A DNA stretch of 59,401 nucleotides from Chloroflexota bacterium (GTDB lineage: Bacteria; Chloroflexota; Anaerolineae; Anaerolineales; UBA11858): contig JABGRQ010000046.1 in assembly GCA_018648225.1 (NCBI GenBank), positions 1 to 59,401 on the forward strand, written 5' to 3'. Below the pieces are notes generated by a model, which was not told the DNA's origin, ran no database searches, and was given only the letters and a program-made list of their open reading frames with translations. Numbering within the stretch: position 1 is the stretch's first letter; every line of letters begins with the position of its first letter. The position numbers and the translations under genes were made by a program. Of this stretch, positions 1-8,403 are shown piece after piece.

Positions 1-2
1 CA

Positions 3-173
3 GGCAGCGCGCTGCTGAAAACGGCCATGCAGCAATTACAGCTTTCGGCGCGCGCTTATCATCGCGTACTCAAGCTGGCGCGCACGATTGCTGATCTGGC
101 CGGAGAAGCGAATATCCAGACTACAAATCTGGCCGAGGCGCTGCAGTATCGACCGAAGATGGATTTATTGTAA
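3..173 (+). CDS. YifB/ComM-like Mg-chelatase-related AAA protein, C-terminal end only
   Basis: Only the last 56 codons lie in the window; the start is upstream. The tail has the features of the C-terminal helical domain of the YifB/ComM family: [18 protein letters not shown], then a linker and [10 protein letters not shown]. These proteins are AAA+ ATPases related to magnesium chelatase; ComM is known to promote branch migration during natural transformation. The gene ends with TAA and is followed by a strong hairpin shared with the convergent MFS gene. The family call rests on the C-terminal signature alone because the ATPase domain is not visible. Confidence 0.8.
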   Translation, partial: GSALLKTAMQQLQLSARAYHRVLKLARTIADLAGEANIQTTNLAEALQYRPKMDLL

Positions 174-232
174 GTAGGGGAGTCGAATTATTTTAACGTG
201 ATCAGGACTTACACACTTTCGCAAAAGAAAGC

Positions 233-285
233 CCGAAAATAGGGGTGTGTGGGGTGCTCCGCGCCCTACACACCCCTATTTTCGG
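233..285. repeat. Palindromic repeat family H, copy 1 (bidirectional terminator-like)
   Basis: Perfect 18-bp arms at 233-250 and 268-285, extended inward by GGG/CCC pairing, with core CCGAAAATAGGGGTGTG. A-rich on the left and T-rich on the right, it sits between two convergent genes and could terminate both. A second copy with nearly the same core lies at 8404-8459. Confidence 0.85.
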
Positions 286-319
286 TATATTTTTCATCAT
301 TTTGCGTAAGCCTTGGCGA

Positions 320-1573
320 TTATTCTGCCATCGGTTGCTTGCGCCAGAAAAACGCCCAGTACATACTGATAGCAATCGTATACAGTGTAATGGTGATGGC
401 GAAGGCCGGGCCGAAGCCGTAATGCACCTGTAAATAGCCACTAAGCGCCGGACTGAGCGCCCAACCAAAACTCCAGGCCATGCTCGAAAGGCTGGCTACT
501 GTGCCGCGGGCGGAGGCATCGACGCGCTCCATTACAAAGGTCTGATAAACCGGGGTGCTCATATTCATCAACGCTAAACGGAAATAATAAGCTCCTGCGC
601 TGACCCAGAACCACGGAGAAAAGCCAAGCAGCGCCAAAAGAGGCACCGACAAGCCTTGCGTGACCACCACAACAGGAATTTTGCCAAAACGATCGGCCAG
701 CGGCGGCGCAATCAACAAGCCAACGCCCATCGCCAGCGATCCCCAGGCGAAAAGATTGCCAATCACCGGGTCGGGCTGATGGTGCACCACCCGATAGAAA
801 ACATTCATAAACGGCATCACCAATCCAGCCCCAATTGAGGTGATCAGCAAAGGCATAATCAGCTTGCCCAGCAATGCCGGATTCTCTACAGCGTATTTTA
901 TCGGTGCAAAGACCGAACGCTGATCGCTCTCCAAACGCTGACGGCGCAGCAAAAATAACGGCGCAATCCCCAATGCAAAAGTGGCTGCCACGACCAGCAA
1001 AGACCAGCCATAGGCCGCGCTGCTGGTCGCGGCTGCACCCAATTGGCGCCCCAACAACCCTGGCAGATAGCCGCCGATGGCATTGCCAAAAAATGCCGAA
1101 AGCATCTGCAAACCCTGGCTAAAACTGAATAAATAGGTGCGCTCCTGCTCGCCGCTATTTTCCATTAAAAACGGCGACATGGTGATTCCCCACAACCCCT
1201 GCCCCAGCCCGGAAAAGATATTCATGGCGTATAACGAAGGCTCCGTCGGCCAGATAACAACCCCCGCCACTGAAAAAGCCGTTAACAAACCACCCAAAAC
1301 CAGCGAGTATTTACGCCCAAAAATATCAGCCAGATAACCCATGGGCAGCGCAGAAAGCAAAGCGGTGGTACTCGAAACACTGATCAAACGCCCAACCAAC
1401 GACTCATCAAAACCCAGGCTGAGCACATAAAAATTGAACAGCAATCGGAACACGCCCATCGAAATGCCAGTGAGGATCACATTCAGCAAAAACAAGCGTG
1501 CATTGGGTCGAAATAAACGCACACGGTCAATATATGCACCCAGTGCGTTGCGAAGTTTTTCAAATATCATCAT
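320..1573 (-). CDS. MFS family transporter
   Basis: About 417 residues with roughly twelve hydrophobic helices in two halves, the pattern of major facilitator superfamily permeases. The segment GYLADIFGRKYSLVLGG between helices 2 and 3 is the MFS signature loop, echoed in the second half by PPLADRFGKIPVVVV. It acts in the cytoplasmic membrane; the substrate cannot be told from sequence. I start it at the double ATG at 1573/1570 rather than the longer frame to 1633, because a complete sigma70-type promoter (TTGACT, 16 bp, TATAAT) lies inside that extension. The mRNA would then have only a few untranslated bases. It converges on the YifB-like gene across a hairpin. Confidence 0.85.
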   Translation of the reverse strand: MMIFEKLRNALGAYIDRVRLFRPNARLFLLNVILTGISMGVFRLLFNFYVLSLGFDESLVGRLISVSSTTALLSALPMGYLADIFGRKYSLVLGGLLTAFSVAGVVIWPTEPSLYAMNIFSGLGQGLWGITMSPFLMENSGEQERTYLFSFSQGLQMLSAFFGNAIGGYLPGLLGRQLGAAATSSAAYGWSLLVVAATFALGIAPLFLLRRQRLESDQRSVFAPIKYAVENPALLGKLIMPLLITSIGAGLVMPFMNVFYRVVHHQPDPVIGNLFAWGSLAMGVGLLIAPPLADRFGKIPVVVVTQGLSVPLLALLGFSPWFWVSAGAYYFRLALMNMSTPVYQTFVMERVDASARGTVASLSSMAWSFGWALSPALSGYLQVHYGFGPAFAITITLYTIAISMYWAFFWRKQPMAE

Positions 1574-1583
1574 AGAATTGGAG

Positions 1584-1611
1584 ATTATACTCCCGCCTTC
1601 GGAGGAGTCAA
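1584..1611 (-). promoter_or_regulatory. Sigma70-type promoter of the MFS gene
   Basis: On the minus strand TTGACT (1611-1606), a 16-base spacer and TATAAT (1589-1584). The ATG is 10 bases after the -10 box, so the transcript is expected to be near-leaderless. Confidence 0.7.
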
Positions 1612-1633
1612 ATAAATTACGCGGTAAAGGCAA

Positions 1634-2078
1634 AAACGCGCTATATTGAGAACATATTCTGCCAGATATGGGGGGATGTATTTCAAGCGCAGATCGTATT
1701 TACCCCCCAAAGCTGTGGATAACTCGCAAAAAACTGTGGAGAAGTGGTCTTTTATGTTGAAAACTCGTTCTAACTATGTGTAGCAGGATTGATAGCGAAC
1801 CCCCATATCTGGGTGGGACTATTTTTAGGAAACCATATCTACAGAAAGCCTGATTCTCGCTAAAATCTATTGCGGTTGTTCGCGTTTTCTCCCCATCACC
1901 GTTGGGGAGAAAATTGACTGGCATTTCCCCCGGATATCGGACGGTCAATTAATTTTATGGTATATATGGCGTAATTCCCGACCCACTAAAAACTTATCCA
2001 CATATCCCCAGCCCCTACTAAGACGACTATTTTAACTATTAATTATTATTTGGGGATACTATCTTTAAAAAAACAAAC
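1634..2078. other. Gene-free stretch with two perfect DnaA boxes
   Basis: No convincing gene lies here. It contains TGTGGATAA at 1714-1722 and TTATCCACA at 1994-2002, which are the same consensus DnaA box in opposite orientations. A one-mismatch version (TGTGGAGAA) occurs near 1735. There is a hairpin with TTTTCTCCCC/GGGGAGAAAA arms at 1885-1913, an inverted AGATATGGGG/CCCCATATCT pair at 1664 and 1801, and an AT-rich block at 2030-2075. It could be a replication origin or a DnaA-controlled site. Confidence 0.45.
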
Positions 2079-2849
2079 TCACAAAAAGGTACTCTTTTTT
2101 TCTTGCTCTTTGAGGGGATCATCTGCCACCGGAGAGAGTCCCGCCTTGATCAGTTGTGAGCGTAATTTCTTTACCGTCTTTTTTAACTCAGCCATCCGAA
2201 CTTCGCGCCCAGCCATCATATTGACCAGTTTTTGAAGTTCTTCGGTACGCTCTCGAACTAATAGCTTCAGATGTTCCTGATATTGACGTAGTTCAAGCTC
2301 AACACGTTCGCGCTCTTCCAGGAATTGAATTCGGTCAACTACAACCGCCACATGCCGCGCCATGGTTTCTAAATATTCAATTTCTGCCTGTGTTGGAACC
2401 CGCACCCCTTCTTCCCCAAATGTCCCCGTTGCGATGGCGCCTAGACGCTGATGTTCCAAATATACTGGCACATTGATGATGGTCCGATTTCCTAAAGCGG
2501 AAACGATGTCTTTGTTCGTGCGGGGATCTGTGCGTGCATCTTCGGCAATGCAGATATGATCGCCTTGTGTAATCTCCTCATTCCAGGCATCGCCAGCTAT
2601 TTTGAACTCACTTACCCGTGAACCAAATTCTTCGGCTTTTTTCCCGGCGCAAGTCAGAAGTTGAGCGTATTCCCTTTCTTCGCTCAGCACATAAATCCAG
2701 ACATTATTATAGCCAAACTGAGTTTGTATTTCGCGTAACAGGGCATTCGCTACATCCTGATGGCTGCGCGCTCGCTCCAATTCCTGAAAAAGCCTCATCA
2801 GGGAACTTAGATGCCCCTTGTTCTTGGCGAAATCCGAAGTGGCAGCCAT
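2079..2849 (-). CDS. GAF domain protein with C-terminal coiled coil
   Basis: 256 residues. Residues about 25-165 form a GAF domain, a small-ligand or phytochrome-type sensor fold, with the usual core around TCAGKKAEEFG and INVPVYLEHQRLGAIATG. Residues about 165-235 are a charged coiled coil, with VRERTEELQKLVNMMAGRE followed by a basic AELKKTVKKLRSQL stretch. No kinase, cyclase or output domain follows, so it probably works as a cytosolic sensory adaptor that dimerises and contacts a partner. The last 15 residues are highly charged. It is transcribed away from the possible origin region. Ligand and partner are unknown. Confidence 0.8.
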   Translation of the reverse strand: MAATSDFAKNKGHLSSLMRLFQELERARSHQDVANALLREIQTQFGYNNVWIYVLSEEREYAQLLTCAGKKAEEFGSRVSEFKIAGDAWNEEITQGDHICIAEDARTDPRTNKDIVSALGNRTIINVPVYLEHQRLGAIATGTFGEEGVRVPTQAEIEYLETMARHVAVVVDRIQFLEERERVELELRQYQEHLKLLVRERTEELQKLVNMMAGREVRMAELKKTVKKLRSQLIKAGLSPVADDPLKEQEKKSTFL

Positions 2850-2874
2850 ATTTTGTTACTTTCAAGCGAACTGG

Positions 2875-3639
2875 TTATTTTGTGGGGTAGATTGCTAAAT
2901 CGTGGATGTCGAGCCGGGAACTCTTATTGAATGTTAGTGTACCATAAGATAATTTCCCATGCGGTGGAAAAGCCGCATATTGATTATCGATCCACAAGAC
3001 GAATCCCAGTGGGGCTTGGGGCACCACCGGTGTTTCGAAGATCACAATATCATCCACAAAGAACTGGATGAACTCTGTATGCCAATGAATGCCGTAACTG
3101 TGCCATTGGGTTGTATCCAGAGGGAGACGGGCAGCATCCTGATGGATGAGGCGGCTTGCCAGTTTGCGCAATAACCGAGCCGTGGGGGTGAGCGCCAGGA
3201 ATGGTAACGCCGGAAGCCCCAGCCCCAACAGTGCTGCGGGCCAGTGCGGAGAGCGGAAGGTAGCGGCTAATAATCCTTGTGCGGGCAGGTCGTCGCGCAG
3301 GGAGAGATAGTTCTGCGCCGAAGCGTAGAAGAACCAGGCCGCGTTGGGGAGTGCAGGCAAACGCCTTTGTCCACCGCCAAAACCAAAAGACAGGCTAAAG
3401 GGGTCATTCCAGAAGCCGAACCCCCAGGTGCCAGGGATTTTCAGATCGGAGACTTTTGCGCGCAGGCGCATTTGTAGCGGCGGCTGCCAGGGGAAGTTTT
3501 TGCGTGTGAGGGCACTATAATCATCGAGCTGCGCCAGACGATAGCTTCCCGCAGGGCCAGGAGGGAGTTTGAGTTTCCACGCGCCAACTCCCGAGGGAGT
3601 CAGGCTACTGTCGGGGGTGAGGGAGGGAATCAGATTCAC
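2875..3639 (-). CDS. Concanavalin A-like lectin/glucanase fold protein, unknown function
   Basis: 254 residues. The C-terminal half contains WHSYGIHWHTEFIQFFVDD and a later PLGFVLWIDNQ. This W-x-Y-x-I-x-W...I-x-F-x-V-D-x pattern is typical of laminin-G or GH16-like beta sandwiches. The GH16 catalytic ExDxxE signature is not visible, so an enzymatic role is doubtful and sugar binding or a structural role is more likely. No signal peptide is seen. The start is GTG at 3639, whose first bases overlap the thiolase stop as GTGA, so the two genes are probably translationally coupled. Confidence 0.6.
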   Translation of the reverse strand: MNLIPSLTPDSSLTPSGVGAWKLKLPPGPAGSYRLAQLDDYSALTRKNFPWQPPLQMRLRAKVSDLKIPGTWGFGFWNDPFSLSFGFGGGQRRLPALPNAAWFFYASAQNYLSLRDDLPAQGLLAATFRSPHWPAALLGLGLPALPFLALTPTARLLRKLASRLIHQDAARLPLDTTQWHSYGIHWHTEFIQFFVDDIVIFETPVVPQAPLGFVLWIDNQYAAFPPHGKLSYGTLTFNKSSRLDIHDLAIYPTK

Positions 3640-4781
3640 GCTACTTCAAAAATATGTGTCAAAATCGTCGCTCCACTGCCGCCGATATTCTGCGCCATGC
3701 CGATTTTAGCATCCTGCACCTGTGAGCCAGCCGCCTGACCGCGCAATTGCTCGACAACCTCAACGATCTGGTATATGCCGGTAGCGCCAACAGGATGGCC
3801 GCGGGCTTTCAATCCGCCGCGGGTGGTAATGGGGATACGCCCCCCGATGACGATTTCGCCTTCCAGCCCCAGGCGGGGGCCTTGTCCGCGCTCGGCAAAA
3901 CCGCAAGCCTCCAGCGACAGGGCGGACATAATTGAAAAAGCATCGTGCAATTCGAACAGGTCAATCTCGTTGGGGCCGATACCAGCCTGTGTGTAGGCCT
4001 GCCGGGATGATTTTTCGGCGGCAGTGAGCCACAACGCATCGCGTCGATCGTGAATGGCGAGTGTATCGGTGGCCGCCCCGGAGCCAATCACGCGGATAGC
4101 AGTGTGTGGAGCCATTTCGACAGGCATAAGCACAACGGCTGCGGCTCCGTCGCCAATCGCGGATGAATCCATCAGATTGATAGGATCGGAAACCATGCGC
4201 GCCTCGAGATATTTTTCGTGGTTCAAGGGGATATGCAAGCGGGCATTGGGGTTGTGCAGCGCATTGGCATGGGCGTTGATCGAAAAGGGAGCAAAATCGG
4301 CGTGCTGCCAGCCATATTCGTGCATATAGCGGCGCATGATAAGCGCATTCAGGCTGATGAACGATAGCCCGTGGATAATTTCGTAATCGGCATCGGCGGC
4401 AGTTGCCAGCCCGGCGGTAGCTTCTATGGGCAGGGCATCGGTCATCTTTTCTGCGCCGATAACTACGGCGCTGTTGACCTGGCCTGAGGCCACAGCCATC
4501 AGCCCCATGCGAAAGGCAGCCGCGCCCGACCCGCAGGCAGCTTCTACCTTGAAGGCTTCAATGCCGCGCATTCCCACCCAATCGGCGATCCAGGTACCGA
4601 GATGCTCCTGCCGCTCGAGCAGGCCAGAGAGCATATTGCCAACATACAAAGCATCCACGGCGGGCATAGCTGCATCTGCCAACGCAGCGAGAATCGCCTC
4701 CCCGGCCAGTTCTTTGAGTGATTTTGTCCAGTGTTCCGCGACCGGGGTTTGCCCGATCCCGATAATTGCAACTCTTCTCAT
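3636..4781 (-). CDS. Thiolase family protein (acetyl-CoA acetyltransferase-like)
   Basis: 381 residues, the usual length for the SCP2/archaeal-type thiolase branch. The nucleophilic cysteine is Cys83 in AACGSGAAAF; His279 lies in HDAF and His329 in GHPVGATG, and these are the conserved catalytic elements. It should catalyse a reversible Claisen condensation or thiolysis of acyl-CoA in the cytosol. Thiolases of this branch often work with a DUF35 zinc-ribbon/OB protein, but none is adjacent. Instead the gene overlaps a lectin-fold protein by 4 bases (GTGA), an unusual partner. The substrate chain length cannot be decided. Confidence 0.85.
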   Translation of the reverse strand: MRRVAIIGIGQTPVAEHWTKSLKELAGEAILAALADAAMPAVDALYVGNMLSGLLERQEHLGTWIADWVGMRGIEAFKVEAACGSGAAAFRMGLMAVASGQVNSAVVIGAEKMTDALPIEATAGLATAADADYEIIHGLSFISLNALIMRRYMHEYGWQHADFAPFSINAHANALHNPNARLHIPLNHEKYLEARMVSDPINLMDSSAIGDGAAAVVLMPVEMAPHTAIRVIGSGAATDTLAIHDRRDALWLTAAEKSSRQAYTQAGIGPNEIDLFELHDAFSIMSALSLEACGFAERGQGPRLGLEGEIVIGGRIPITTRGGLKARGHPVGATGIYQIVEVVEQLRGQAAGSQVQDAKIGMAQNIGGSGATILTHIFEVA

Positions 4782-4793
4782 AGGAATGAATTA

Positions 4794-4880
4794 CCCTCAC
4801 CCTGTCCCTCTCCCATAGGGAGAGGGTTTGTATCTATTCGCTTAGCAACCTCTCTCTTTAGGAGAGGGCGAGGGGTGAGG
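4794..4880. repeat. Palindromic repeat family G (CCCTCTCCC type), intergenic
   Basis: CCCTCACCCT opens and AGGGCGAGGGGTGAGG closes the element, with an internal CCCTCTCCC/GGGAGAGGG pair. Related cores occur at 6228-6268 and inside glyQS and radA. Confidence 0.75.
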
Positions 4881-4917
4881 AGTTTAAAAAGTTTATCATC
4901 TATCTCTAAACTCTGCA

Positions 4918-4926
4918 TGATACAAT
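4918..4926 (+). promoter_or_regulatory. Extended -10 promoter element of the metallopeptidase gene
   Basis: TGATACAAT is an extended -10 box. Ten bases separate it from the ATG at 4937, the same spacing as in the MFS promoter. It decides against the GTG at 4928, which would lie upstream of the transcription start. Confidence 0.5.
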
Positions 4927-4936
4927 CGTGCCCGTT

Positions 4937-6220
4937 ATGCGGGTAAAGTTACGCTCTATTTGGCGTTTGTTTCGGGTTGTATTGCTTATCTTGGCACTCG
5001 TTTTTCTTTTGGTACGCAGTGTACCCGAAGTTGGCGACCAGACTGAGAAAGTGCGCGCTTTTACCCGTCATACGGAATTTGACTATATTACCTGGACACT
5101 GGATGCAGTTCAAATTAAATTGGCTCAGACCGGTTTGGGCGCCGCGAACTACCTCTCGTCCGCCGACCAGCACCAGGTCGTGATCGATTACTTTGAGCTG
5201 ATTGACCGCATCCAGCAACTGGAGCGTGATCTCGATGCCTACTACATCAGCCCAGAGATTATTCATCCCAAAATCGCAGCGCAATTTACCCGCGGTGAGT
5301 TGGATCAACTCTATCAACAACGTCAGCAGCTCGCGCCACTGGCCGAAGCGATTGTGCAAGCCCAACTCAGCACCGTGACCGCCGAACTCGGTCTGGGTTT
5401 TGGCGGGCAGCCGATTCCGCCGGTACTTTATCATGTTACGCCCCTGCCGCTGGCGCTGATCGTCTCGCCGCGGGATGTCATTCGTCAGGATGAAGATATT
5501 TCGCTGGATCCGAATCTGACCGTGGATCAACGAGTATCATTGGAAGCACAGGTGGATGCTGCGCTGAATGTTTCGACGGTGGTGGTTAATATTGGCGGCG
5601 TAGGCATGTACCCGACGATGGTGCAACAAACCACCAATATCAACTGGATGTTTGAAGTCGTCGCTCACGAGTGGGCGCATAATTACCTCACCCTGCGCCC
5701 GCTGGGACTGAGCTATATGAAAGATAATCAATTGCGCACGATCAACGAAACCACGGCCAGCCTGGCGGGCAAAGAAATTGGCGCCCGATTGATTGAACGC
5801 TTTTACCCCGAAAGGGTGCCGCCCCCGCCAGAGCCGCAATCCGAAAGCGCACCCACCGATACAGGCGCTCCCGAAAGTGAAGCCCCTCCCGCATTCGATT
5901 ACCGCGCTGAGATGCACGAAACCCGTCTCACCGCCGATGCGATGCTCGCTGAGGGCAATATCGAAGCGGCTGAAGCCTATATGGAAGCCCGCCGCCAGAT
6001 TTTTCTCGAAAATGGCTATAGCATCCGCAAGCTCAACCAAGCCTGGTTTGCCTTCCACGGAGCTTATGCCGATCTCCCAGGCGGAGCTGCCGGAGCCGCT
6101 GAAAACCCCGTCGGCGATACTGTGCGCCAGTTGCGCGCCCAAAGCAATTCGCTCAACGACTTCCTTTTTCGTATTTCATGGATTTGGAGTTTTGAACAGT
6201 TGGAAATGTTAGTAGACTAA
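4937..6220 (+). CDS. Membrane-anchored zinc metallopeptidase-like protein (HEWAH)
   Basis: About 427 residues. A single N-terminal transmembrane helix (residues about 9-28) is followed by an extracytoplasmic region. The sequence VVAHEWAHNY places a zinc-binding HExxH at residues 244-248, and NETTASLAGKEIG gives Glu271 as a likely third ligand, a gluzincin-like arrangement. A proline/glutamate-rich loop near residues 290-320 precedes a helical tail. It probably cleaves or processes proteins outside the membrane; the substrate is unknown. The start was chosen from the extended -10 box, which lies 10 bases upstream of this ATG. A family G hairpin separates it from the selenoprotein gene 66 bases downstream. 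Confidence 0.65.
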   Translation: MRVKLRSIWRLFRVVLLILALVFLLVRSVPEVGDQTEKVRAFTRHTEFDYITWTLDAVQIKLAQTGLGAANYLSSADQHQVVIDYFELIDRIQQLERDLDAYYISPEIIHPKIAAQFTRGELDQLYQQRQQLAPLAEAIVQAQLSTVTAELGLGFGGQPIPPVLYHVTPLPLALIVSPRDVIRQDEDISLDPNLTVDQRVSLEAQVDAALNVSTVVVNIGGVGMYPTMVQQTTNINWMFEVVAHEWAHNYLTLRPLGLSYMKDNQLRTINETTASLAGKEIGARLIERFYPERVPPPPEPQSESAPTDTGAPESEAPPAFDYRAEMHETRLTADAMLAEGNIEAAEAYMEARRQIFLENGYSIRKLNQAWFAFHGAYADLPGGAAGAAENPVGDTVRQLRAQSNSLNDFLFRISWIWSFEQLEMLVD

Positions 6221-6227
6221 AAAAAAA

Positions 6228-6268
6228 CTCACCCTAACCCGCTCCCACTGGGAGCGGGTTAGGGTGAG
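6228..6268. repeat. Palindromic repeat family G, 20-bp perfect arms
   Basis: Arms 6228-6247 and 6249-6268 are perfect inverted copies with a one-base centre. The motif is CTCACCCTAACCCGCTCCC and its complement. It lies between the metallopeptidase stop and the selenoprotein start, without a T-tract, so it is a repeat more than a classical terminator. Confidence 0.9.
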
Positions 6269-6285
6269 AGCAAAAAGGAGAAACT

Positions 6286-7572
6286 ATGCTCAAAAAATTA
6301 CTCGTACCCTTATTGATATTGCCACTGATGCTGGCCGCCTGCAGCGGGGAGACTCAAGCCTCGCTCGAAGAGGCTCCTGTTGCCGTGGCGGATGCTGCAT
6401 CCAAAGTGGAATCCATCGTAGAGCCTGTAGCCACTGAAGCCGCAGCAGAATCCGTTCCCGGAGAATTTACCAGCGTATGTACCCTGGTCAGCGCCGCGCT
6501 GGATGCACCCGAAGAATACGCTCAACTCTTCGGTGTCACCGAGAGAGACTGGGTCTATGGCCCTGAAACCGCCGCCCTTACCATTGTTGAGTACGGCGAT
6601 TTCCAATGACCATACTGTGCCGAAATTGCGCCCGTGTTGGCGCAACTCAAAGTTGACTTTCCCGAAGATGTTCGTATTATTTACCGTCATTTCCCGTTGG
6701 CCTCCATCCACGATAAAGCCCTGCTCGCCGCACAAGCGGCTGAAGCGGCTGGCCTGCAAGATAAATTCTGGGAGATGCACGAATTCCTGTACGCAAATGC
6801 CCCCGAATGGAGTGAACTCAGTGTTGCAGAATTTCAGGCTTATCTGATCGAAAACACCGAATCCCTTGGGCTGGATGCAGACCAATTTGAAGTTGATCTG
6901 ACTAGCCAAGAAATTGTGGCCTTCGCCGAAAATACCTGGCAACTCGGCCAACAGATGGGCTTGCCCGGCACGCCATTTTTTGTGATCAATGACAATCCGT
7001 ATAATGGCCCGCTCGATTCTGCCAGTGTTGAGGCTACGCTCAACCTGCACACTCTGCCTGAGAGACAATACACCGAATGTCCACCGGCGGTGATTGATCC
7101 GCTTAAGGCCTACACCGCCACCATAGAGACCGAACGCGGCGATATCGTAATCGAACTCTTCCCCGATGTGGCTCCGCAGACGGTGAACAGCTTCGTCTTT
7201 TTGGCGCAAGAAGGCTGGTTCGACGATGCTCCTTTCCACCGCGTGCTTCCCGGCTTCATGGCGCAAGGCGGCGACCCCACCGGAACCGGAATGGGCGGCC
7301 CTGGCTATGCCTTTGCCAACGAAATCAGTGATGACCTGAGTTTTGATCGCGCTGGCCTGGTGGCGATGGCAAATTCTGGCCCGGATACCAATGGCAGCCA
7401 GTTCTTCATCACCTACGGGGCAGCCGAACACCTCAACGGCGGCTACACTATCTTTGGCGAAGTGCTCGAAGGTATGGATGTGCTCGAAAGCCTAACCCCT
7501 CGTGATCCTTCACAGGGTGGCGAACTTCCTGAGGGTGACAAGATCATCACAATTATGATCGACGAAAACTAA
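6286..7572 (+). CDS. Candidate selenoprotein: DsbA-like thioredoxin domain fused to cyclophilin PPIase, lipoprotein
   Basis: One frame of 428 codons interrupted only by TGA at 6607-6609 (codon 108). Residues 1-19 are a lipoprotein signal (LMLAAC, lipid on Cys19). Then comes a DsbA-like thioredoxin domain (about 95-255) in which EYGDFQ-TGA-PYC gives U-P-Y-C where paralogues have C-P-Y-C; the cis-Pro loop is PGTPFF. Residues 276-428 are a cyclophilin with FHRV, GFMAQGGD and NGSQFF active-site motifs. The DsbA paralogue at 44179-45012 has Cys at exactly the TGA position. A SECIS-like hairpin follows the TGA. The predicted role is oxidation or isomerisation of disulfides plus proline isomerisation during folding of exported proteins. 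The RBS AGGAG is 5 bases before ATG. The alternative is a nonsense mutation, but the long intact downstream frame argues against decay. Confidence 0.85.
6607..6645 (+). promoter_or_regulatory. UGA(Sec) codon and SECIS-like hairpin
   Basis: TGA at 6607-6609 is followed by a perfect 7-bp stem, TTGCGCC (6626-6632) and GGCGCAA (6639-6645), with loop CGTGTT. The loop starts 23 bases after the TGA and has G at its second position. Both fit the known bacterial SECIS rules (apical loop about 16-37 bases from UGA, G in the first two loop bases). SelB binding is inferred. Confidence 0.7.
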
Positions 7573-7639
7573 ACGTTGAAAGTTTCAGGTTGAAGGTTGA
7601 AAGTTATCCGTACACTTTCAACCTTCAACTTTTAACGTT
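7572..7639. repeat. Repeat family A (GTTGAAR heptads), inverted
   Basis: Starts with AACGTTGAAAGTT and ends with AACTTTTAACGTT, near-perfect inverted ends enclosing runs of the heptad GTTGAAR. Its right end supplies the weak -35 sequence of the dedA promoter. Confidence 0.85.
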
Positions 7640-7652
7640 AAGCCGGTATAAT
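7624..7652 (+). promoter_or_regulatory. Promoter of the dedA gene
   Basis: TATAAT at 7647-7652, with TTCAAC 17 bases upstream inside repeat A. About 26 bases of leader with an AAAGGA ribosome site precede the ATG at 7685. Confidence 0.5.
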
Positions 7653-7684
7653 CCCGCCCGCATCTTAAATAAAGGATTGAAAAT

Positions 7685-8353
7685 ATGGAAATAATTAACT
7701 TTTTGATTGACTTTATACTGCATCTCGATGAGCATCTCAGCGCCATCATTTTGCAGTACGGAACCTGGACCTATGCGATCCTGTTTCTGATTATCTTCAT
7801 GGAAACCGGCTTTGTGGTGACCCCCTTTTTGCCCGGCGATTCGCTGCTCTTTGCGGCGGGAAGTTTTGCCGCCCTCGGCGCGCTCAACCCGATTACTCTT
7901 GTGATCCTGTTGTGCATTGCCGCCATCCTGGGTGATACTGTAAATTACTGGATCGGTCACTATATCGGCGAGCGCGCCTTTAGTGGTAATATTCGCTGGC
8001 TGAAAAAAGAATATATGGATCAAACCCATGAATTCTACGAGAAGCACGGCGGCAAGACCATTATTCTGGCGCGTTTTGTGCCCATTATCCGCACCTTTGC
8101 GCCCTTCGTGGCTGGTGTTGGCAAGATGAGCTATGGCAAGTTCATCTCGTACAATATCATTGGCGGCATCATTTGGGTCAATCTGTTCATCTTTATGGGC
8201 TTTTTCTTTGGCAATTTGCCCTTTGTGAAGAAAAATTTTGAGTTGGTGATTTTCGCCATCATCTTTATATCGTTTATCCCCCCTGTGATGGAGTATTTCA
8301 AAGCCCGCAAAGCTGTCAAGGCGAAAGCCGAAGCCAAAGTTGTGACGGATTAG
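7685..8353 (+). CDS. DedA family (VTT domain) membrane protein
   Basis: 222 residues. The DedA/SNARE-associated signature is clear: [16 protein letters not shown] near the N-terminus, [13 protein letters not shown], and the characteristic [20 protein letters not shown] with the conserved Arg residues, then [15 protein letters not shown]. Several membrane helices and re-entrant loops are expected. Proteins of this family act as lipid scramblases or flippases, for example undecaprenyl-phosphate recycling, in the cytoplasmic membrane. The basic C-terminus is cytosolic. It stands alone, bounded by repeat A with its own promoter and repeat H behind. Confidence 0.9.
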   Translation: MEIINFLIDFILHLDEHLSAIILQYGTWTYAILFLIIFMETGFVVTPFLPGDSLLFAAGSFAALGALNPITLVILLCIAAILGDTVNYWIGHYIGERAFSGNIRWLKKEYMDQTHEFYEKHGGKTIILARFVPIIRTFAPFVAGVGKMSYGKFISYNIIGGIIWVNLFIFMGFFFGNLPFVKKNFELVIFAIIFISFIPPVMEYFKARKAVKAKAEAKVVTD

Positions 8354-8403
8354 TATTAAAAACTATAGTAACTGCTCAGGCTAACGTCTCCGCAGGGAGA
8401 ATT

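Noticed and set aside
1700-1948. Minus-strand frame of 82 codons in the DnaA-box region
   Set aside because: No ribosome site, no recognisable fold, and it overlaps palindromes and a DnaA box.
4928-4936. GTG start for the metallopeptidase
   Set aside because: It lies 1 base after the -10 box, upstream of where transcription should begin; ATG at 4937 fits better.
6607-6609. TGA as an ordinary stop, making two genes or a pseudogene
   Set aside because: The downstream frame is intact for over 300 codons, the TGA sits at the catalytic Cys position, and a SECIS-like hairpin follows. A separate downstream gene would lack half of its active site and a ribosome site.
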